DNA of 64,000 bases from Nocardioides phosphati (GTDB taxonomy: Bacteria; Actinomycetota; Actinomycetes; Propionibacteriales; Nocardioidaceae). The notes under the pieces are model-generated. The model was not told the origin of the DNA, did not search any database, and saw nothing but the letters and a program-made list of their open reading frames with translations. The stretch is from NCBI RefSeq assembly GCF_014646375.1, contig NZ_BMNI01000006.1, forward strand, positions 1 to 64,000, read 5' to 3'. The position numbers and the translations under genes were made by a program. This document shows, piece by piece, positions 59,915 to 64,000 of this stretch (the first letter of the stretch is position 1; each line of letters opens with the position of its first letter).

Positions 59915-60885
59915 AGCCGATCTACCAGTACGACAAGTACCGGACCGGGCTCGTGGCGTTCGGGGCGCTCGCGCTCCTCGTCGCCCTCGTCGTCGGTGCC
60001 AGCCGGCTCAACATCGGCGCCCGTGGCTACGCCGCGTCGCTCGAGAACACCGGCGGCCTCCGGGTCTCCGAGCCGGTGCAGGTCGCGGGTGTCGACGTCG
60101 GCAAGGTGACGGGCATCAAGCTCGCCGGCGACAAGGTCGACATCAACTTCACGGTCGACAAGGACATCCGCCTCGGCGACCAGACCCGGCTCGACGTCAA
60201 GGTGGCGACGCTGCTCGGCACCCACTTCCTGGCGGTCACTCCCGCCGGTGCCGGCGACATCGGCGACAACCCGATCCCTGTCGCGCAGACGCACGTCCCG
60301 TTCAACCTGCAGGACGTCATCGAGCAGGGCACGCCCGAGGTCAACGAGTTCGACGTCGACGCGATCGAGCGCTCCTTCAAGGAGATGGGCAAGATCCTCA
60401 GCGTCGCCGGCGACGACGTGAAGCCCGCGCTCGTCCAGGTGGGCAAGCTCTCGTCGCTGATCGCCTCGCACAGCGACGACCTCGGAGAGCTCCTCCAGGC
60501 GACCTCGCAGGTCTCCAAGCAGCTCACCGACAGCAGCGACGACATCATCGCGCTGATGAAGGCCTCGGACCTGATCCTCGACACGCTCAACTCCCGTCGG
60601 GACGCGATCCACAAGCTCCTCGTCGACCTCAGCACGCTCGGCACCCAGCTCAACGGGATCGTCCAGGACAACCGTGCTGACCTCGGCCCGGTGCTGAAGA
60701 ACCTCAACGTCGTGATCGCCACGCTGAAGAAGAACGACAAGGTCGTCGGCAAGGCTGTGGACAACCTCGCAATCGCCGGCCGCTACATCGCCAACGCCAC
60801 AGGCGGCGGTCCGTTCGTCAACCTGTACGCCAAGGGCGGCGTGCTGCCTGACGCCGCTGCGTGCGGAAGGGGAATCCTGTGCTGA
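59911..60885 (+). CDS. mceC: MCE-family protein (MceC position)
   Basis: 324 residues from the GTG at 59911, which overlaps the MceB stop and has GGAGG 7 bases upstream; a GTG at 59905 is less well spaced. Anchor GLVAFGALALLVALVVGASRL, MCE domain ASLENTGGLRVSEPVQVAGVDVGKVTGIKL through KVATLLGTHFLAVTP, then a helical region rich in SDD/LxxL. Ends CGRGILC. Confidence 0.93.
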   Translation: MKPIYQYDKYRTGLVAFGALALLVALVVGASRLNIGARGYAASLENTGGLRVSEPVQVAGVDVGKVTGIKLAGDKVDINFTVDKDIRLGDQTRLDVKVATLLGTHFLAVTPAGAGDIGDNPIPVAQTHVPFNLQDVIEQGTPEVNEFDVDAIERSFKEMGKILSVAGDDVKPALVQVGKLSSLIASHSDDLGELLQATSQVSKQLTDSSDDIIALMKASDLILDTLNSRRDAIHKLLVDLSTLGTQLNGIVQDNRADLGPVLKNLNVVIATLKKNDKVVGKAVDNLAIAGRYIANATGGGPFVNLYAKGGVLPDAAACGRGILC

Positions 60886-61955
60886 CCAAGCGCAAGCGCA
60901 TCGTCGGGGCGATCGCCGCCCTGGCGCTCACCGGCGCCACCACCACTGCCTGCTTCCCGCTGGGCGGCGGCGGCCGCACCGTCACGGCGTACTTCGACGA
61001 CACGGCGGGCCTCTTCGTGGGCAACCAGGTCGGCGTGCTCGGCGTTCCGGTCGGGCAGGTCACCGACATCGTCGCGGACGGCAACCAGGTCAAGGTGACG
61101 ATGGACATCACCGACGGCGACCTGAAGATCCCGGACAACGTGGGCGCGCTGGTCGTGGCCCGCTCGGTCGCGACGGACCGGTACGTCGAGCTGGCGCCTG
61201 TCTTCCACACGGGCGACAAGGAGGCCTCGGACGACGTCTCCATCCCGCTCGACCGGACGAAGACCCCCGTCGAGTGGGACGAGATCATCGCCGCGCTCGA
61301 CCGGTTCACCAAGGGTCTGGCGGGACACGACGGCAAGGCCGGCGCGCTCAGCAACCTGATCTCCGTCGGCGCCCGGTCGCTGCAGGGGACGGGCCAGCTG
61401 GCCAACCAGACGCTGACGGACGTCGCGAAGGCGGCGACGGCCCTGGCCGACCACCGTGGCGACATCTCGACCTCGATCGACAACCTCGCGTCGCTCACGC
61501 AGGTGCTCGCCTCCAACGGTCAGACGATCGACGAGTTCTCCGCGAGCGTCACGGCTGCGGCGGCGCTCTTCAACAGCGAGAAGGAGGAGTTCGGCGCGGC
61601 CCTCAAGTCGCTGAGCGCCGCGCTCAACGGCCTGGCCGCCTTCGTTCGCGACAACCGCAAGGCCCTGAAGACCTCGGTCTCCGGGCTCACGGAGGTGACG
61701 GGCAACCTGCTGAAGCACAGCTCCCAGCTGGGCGAGACCGTCGAGACCCTGCCGCTCGCGTTCGACAACCTCGGGCGCGCGGTCACGGTGCGGGGCACGG
61801 TCAACGTGCGGATCCCGCTCCAGGACCTCTCGCCGCTGCCGGACCTCACCAACGCGATCTGCTCCGCACTCGGCAACAACCTCTGCAACGCGCTGAGCCT
61901 CGATCCGACCACGACGATCAACGACCTGCTCAAGATCCTGGGAGGTGGCCTGTGA
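60879..61955 (+). CDS. mceD: MCE-family protein (MceD position), possible lipoprotein
   Basis: 358 residues from a GTG seven bases inside the MceC gene, with a GGAAGGGGA site. The N-terminus RKRIVGAIAALALTGATTTACFP resembles a lipoprotein signal, with Cys near residue 26, although TTAC is a weak lipobox. MCE domain VTAYFDDTAGLFVGNQVGVLGVPVGQVTDI follows, then a helical region. In the known mce operons the lipoprotein is MceE, so a second lipid-anchored subunit is unusual if real. Confidence 0.92.
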   Translation: MLTKRKRIVGAIAALALTGATTTACFPLGGGGRTVTAYFDDTAGLFVGNQVGVLGVPVGQVTDIVADGNQVKVTMDITDGDLKIPDNVGALVVARSVATDRYVELAPVFHTGDKEASDDVSIPLDRTKTPVEWDEIIAALDRFTKGLAGHDGKAGALSNLISVGARSLQGTGQLANQTLTDVAKAATALADHRGDISTSIDNLASLTQVLASNGQTIDEFSASVTAAAALFNSEKEEFGAALKSLSAALNGLAAFVRDNRKALKTSVSGLTEVTGNLLKHSSQLGETVETLPLAFDNLGRAVTVRGTVNVRIPLQDLSPLPDLTNAICSALGNNLCNALSLDPTTTINDLLKILGGGL

Positions 61956-63037
61956 ACGGGCGACTCGCAACTGCTGCGCTTGCGGGCGTCGGCCTCCTCG
62001 TCTCCGGCTGTGGCTTCACCGCCGGCGACCTGGCCCGTGCGAACAACAGCCGCGGTGACGGTTACCTCGTCTCGCTGGCCGTCCCCGACGCGCTCAACCT
62101 CCCGGATGGCTCGCCGGTCCGCATCGGTGGCGTCCCGGTCGGCAAGGTCGACACCGTCAAGGCCAAGAACTACGAGGCCATCGTGACGCTGAAGATCGAC
62201 AACGACACCAAGCTGACCGACCAGGCGAAGGTCCGGCTGCGCTACACCACCGCCCTCGGCGAGATGTACGTGCAGGTCGAGCCCTCGGCCTCGGGCAACC
62301 CGCTGCACGGTGGCGAGATGCTGCCGCGCAGCCAGTCCGAGACCGCGCCGTCGGTCGAGGACGCGCTCGCCTCGGCGTCGCTCCTCATCAACGGCGGTGG
62401 CCTCGGGTCGATCCAGACGATCGTCCACGAGCTCAACAAGGCGGTCGACGGCCGCGTGCCGACGACCCACGCCCTGATCGCCAAGCTCGACACCTTCATG
62501 CAGACGGTGACCGGCAGCCAGCGCCAGATCGACCGGATCCTGTCCGCCCTTGCGTCGACGTCGAAGACGCTCAACGCCCGCCAGGAGACGATCAACCACG
62601 CGCTGACCGACATCCGTCCGGCGGCCAAGACGCTGACCGAGAACACCCCCGGCCTCGTGGCACTCCTCAAGGAGGCCAACAAGCTGGGTGCGACGGCCAA
62701 GCAGATCGTCGACGCCAACCGCGACGACATCGCGGTGATCGTCAAGGAGCTCGGCCCGGTGCTGCAGGAGGTCAACGCGAACAGCGACGCGATCCTCGGA
62801 GCGCTCGACCAGATCCGCTCGGCTGCCCCGATCATCCGCAACGTGGCGCGCCCGAGCTACGCCAACCTCTACGCCCACATCCACATCGGTGCTGGCGCGC
62901 TGCTCGGCGGGCTCGGCGGCGGCAGCCTCACGGGCGCGACCAGCGGCGGTACGTCGAGCGGCACGACGTCGCCGCTCACCGGCGTCACGAACCCGCTGTC
63001 GACCATCACCAATCCGCTGTCCGTCCTGGGGCTGTGA
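61952..63037 (+). CDS. mceE: MCE-family lipoprotein (MceE position)
   Basis: 361 residues from a GTG overlapping the MceD stop. Signal LATAALAGVGLLVSGCGFTAG has a clean lipobox LVSGC. MCE domain YLVSLAVPDALNLPDGSPVRIGGVPVGKVDTV through LRYTTALGEMYVQVEP, then a helical region and a C-terminal low-complexity Gly/Ser/Thr tail. The lipoprotein member is expected at this position (LprK type). Confidence 0.94.
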   Translation: MNGRLATAALAGVGLLVSGCGFTAGDLARANNSRGDGYLVSLAVPDALNLPDGSPVRIGGVPVGKVDTVKAKNYEAIVTLKIDNDTKLTDQAKVRLRYTTALGEMYVQVEPSASGNPLHGGEMLPRSQSETAPSVEDALASASLLINGGGLGSIQTIVHELNKAVDGRVPTTHALIAKLDTFMQTVTGSQRQIDRILSALASTSKTLNARQETINHALTDIRPAAKTLTENTPGLVALLKEANKLGATAKQIVDANRDDIAVIVKELGPVLQEVNANSDAILGALDQIRSAAPIIRNVARPSYANLYAHIHIGAGALLGGLGGGSLTGATSGGTSSGTTSPLTGVTNPLSTITNPLSVLGL

Positions 63038-63044
63038 GGCAATC

Positions 63045-64000
63045 ATGCTGAAGAAGTTCGACAAGCTGGTGCTCAGCTTCATCGCGCTGATCGCGGTGTT
63101 CGTCCTGCTGATGATCTACATGGTCACCGCGGTGCTGAAGCTCCCCCTCACCGGCAGCCCCGACCGGATCACGGTCCACATGGCGCAGACCGGTGGCCTC
63201 TTCGAGGGCTCGGCGGTCAACTACCGCGGCGTCCGCGTGGGCACCATCACCGACATCCGGGTCGGCAAGACCGGTCCCGACGCCACCGTGACCTTCAAGA
63301 ACGGCGCCAAGGTCCCCACGTCGGCCAAGGCCGAGGTCGTCAGCCTCTCGCCGATCGGTGAGCAGTTCCTGAACCTGATCCCGACCTCGACACAGGGGCC
63401 GTTCCTGAAGGACGGCGCGCAGATCAACGCCGCGGCCGTGAGCCTGCCGATCACGGTCGCCTCGGCGGCTGACAACCTCGACAAGTTCCTCGACGAGATC
63501 AACGACAAGGACGTCAAGATCCTGCTGCACGAGCTCAACGCAGCCGTGAGCGACAGCAGCGACGACCTCGACCACCTGCTGACCTCGAGCAACGAGCTGG
63601 TCTCGACGCTGGACGATGCCTGGCCGCGCACCGACGCGCTCCTCCACAACGGCCTCACGGTCAACCAGATCCTGGCCCGCCACCAGCAGGACCTCGTGAG
63701 CTTCTCGGCGTCCGCCAAGGAGCTCACCGCGTGGCTGGTGAAGTTCGACCCGACCTTCCAGCGGATCCTCAAGAACGCTCCCTCGGACCTCCGGACGGTC
63801 GGCCAGCTGATCGACGACCTCGGCCCGCTTCTGCCGGCGCTGCTGAAGAACCTCAACGCGACCACCAACATCCTGGCCGACCGTGACGCCAGCGTGCGTG
63901 CGCTCGCCCAGGTCACGCCGGGCGCGCTCGGCAAGGTGACCGCGTCGCTGCACGGTGGCTGGTGGTACCTCCGGGCGTTCCTCGACGGCGAGGCGATCTG
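63045..64000 (+). CDS. mceF: MCE-family protein (MceF position), partial
   Basis: 318 residues visible; the 3' end lies beyond the right edge. Anchor KLVLSFIALIAVFVLLMIYMVTAVL, MCE domain VHMAQTGGLFEGSAVNYRGVRVGTITDIRV to EVVSLSPIGEQFLNLIP, then helices with repeated DD and LxxLL patterns. It completes the six-subunit set A-F. Additional Mas-type genes may follow outside the window. Confidence 0.92.
   Translation, partial: MLKKFDKLVLSFIALIAVFVLLMIYMVTAVLKLPLTGSPDRITVHMAQTGGLFEGSAVNYRGVRVGTITDIRVGKTGPDATVTFKNGAKVPTSAKAEVVSLSPIGEQFLNLIPTSTQGPFLKDGAQINAAAVSLPITVASAADNLDKFLDEINDKDVKILLHELNAAVSDSSDDLDHLLTSSNELVSTLDDAWPRTDALLHNGLTVNQILARHQQDLVSFSASAKELTAWLVKFDPTFQRILKNAPSDLRTVGQLIDDLGPLLPALLKNLNATTNILADRDASVRALAQVTPGALGKVTASLHGGWWYLRAFLDGEAI

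Noticed and set aside
1..64000. CRISPR array, insertion sequence, prophage, tRNA or rRNA
   Set aside because: No regularly spaced repeats, transposase or integrase motifs, phage structural genes or tRNA/rRNA-like segments were seen on either strand.
56165..64000. Assignment of the mce operon to a specific mycobacterial type (for example sterol-importing mce4)
   Set aside because: The subunits are clearly MCE family, but nothing in the window (no sterol catabolism genes, no subtype motif I can trust) decides the cargo.

Overview
The window is very GC-rich, packed with genes on both strands, and uses GTG starts and ATGA/GTGA overlaps freely. Its gene content is actinobacterial: SepH, DUF4193, DUF3093, DUF3710, DUF3159, an [2Fe-2S]-type ferrochelatase, a yrbE-mce operon and a high-molecular-weight FabG next to a FadA2-like thiolase. 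Together these suggest a member of the Propionibacteriales, most like Nocardioides or a relative. That placement is inferred from gene content, not from a database search. I see no rRNA, tRNA, insertion sequence, prophage or CRISPR array, and the window reads as ordinary chromosome.

Layout. 1-9.9 kb: two coupled small Cys-rich genes at the left edge, a NarL-type two-component system, a CDP-alcohol phosphotransferase with a VTT-like membrane protein, and assorted single genes (VOC, methyltransferase, lipoprotein, isocitrate-lyase-like enzyme, FAD monooxygenase). 10.1-15.3 kb: a three-gene NIS siderophore operon (decarboxylase, N-hydroxylase, fused acyltransferase-synthetase) of desferrioxamine type behind two overlapping iron boxes. 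15.3-24.0 kb: DUF5998, a phosphodiesterase-like protein, thymidine kinase, aldo/keto reductase, sulfurtransferase, SepH, ferrochelatase and an inositol-monophosphatase-like enzyme. 24.1-32.4 kb: a housekeeping block (DUF4193, DUF4235, DUF3093, dut, DUF3710, OB-fold, DUF3159) leading into a potassium module (two TrkA-type RCK proteins divergent from a KimA-like importer) and an RNA methyltransferase. 32.4-37.9 kb: an orphan ECF-like sigma factor, aconitase, and a SigE-family sigma factor overlapping a membrane protein gene. 37.9-43.6 kb: a co-directional run with thiamine-linked small proteins and two Nudix hydrolases leading to dxs, then a metalloprotease lipoprotein. 43.6-55.0 kb: an amino acid permease and fatty-acid genes (fadBA, a TesB thioesterase, MaoC-FabG4-FadA2, a TetR regulator) with a PAC2 protein. 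55.0-64.0 kb: a DNA glycosylase and a yrbEAB-mceABCDEF operon running off the right edge.

How it fits together. The right third looks devoted to lipids: a probable lipid importer (Mce), beta-oxidation enzymes and a TetR regulator, with a short shared sequence (GTAACT core) at three of the promoters. The iron genes are one derepressible biosynthetic operon with no transporter in the window. No wholly novel system stands out. The less ordinary points are the acyltransferase-synthetase fusion, the KimA/TrkA pairing, the thiamine-binding/dxs neighbourhood, the second lipoprotein-like Mce subunit, several clean palindromes in divergent promoters, and a recurring TANNNT box 6-8 bases ahead of start codons that points to many leaderless transcripts.
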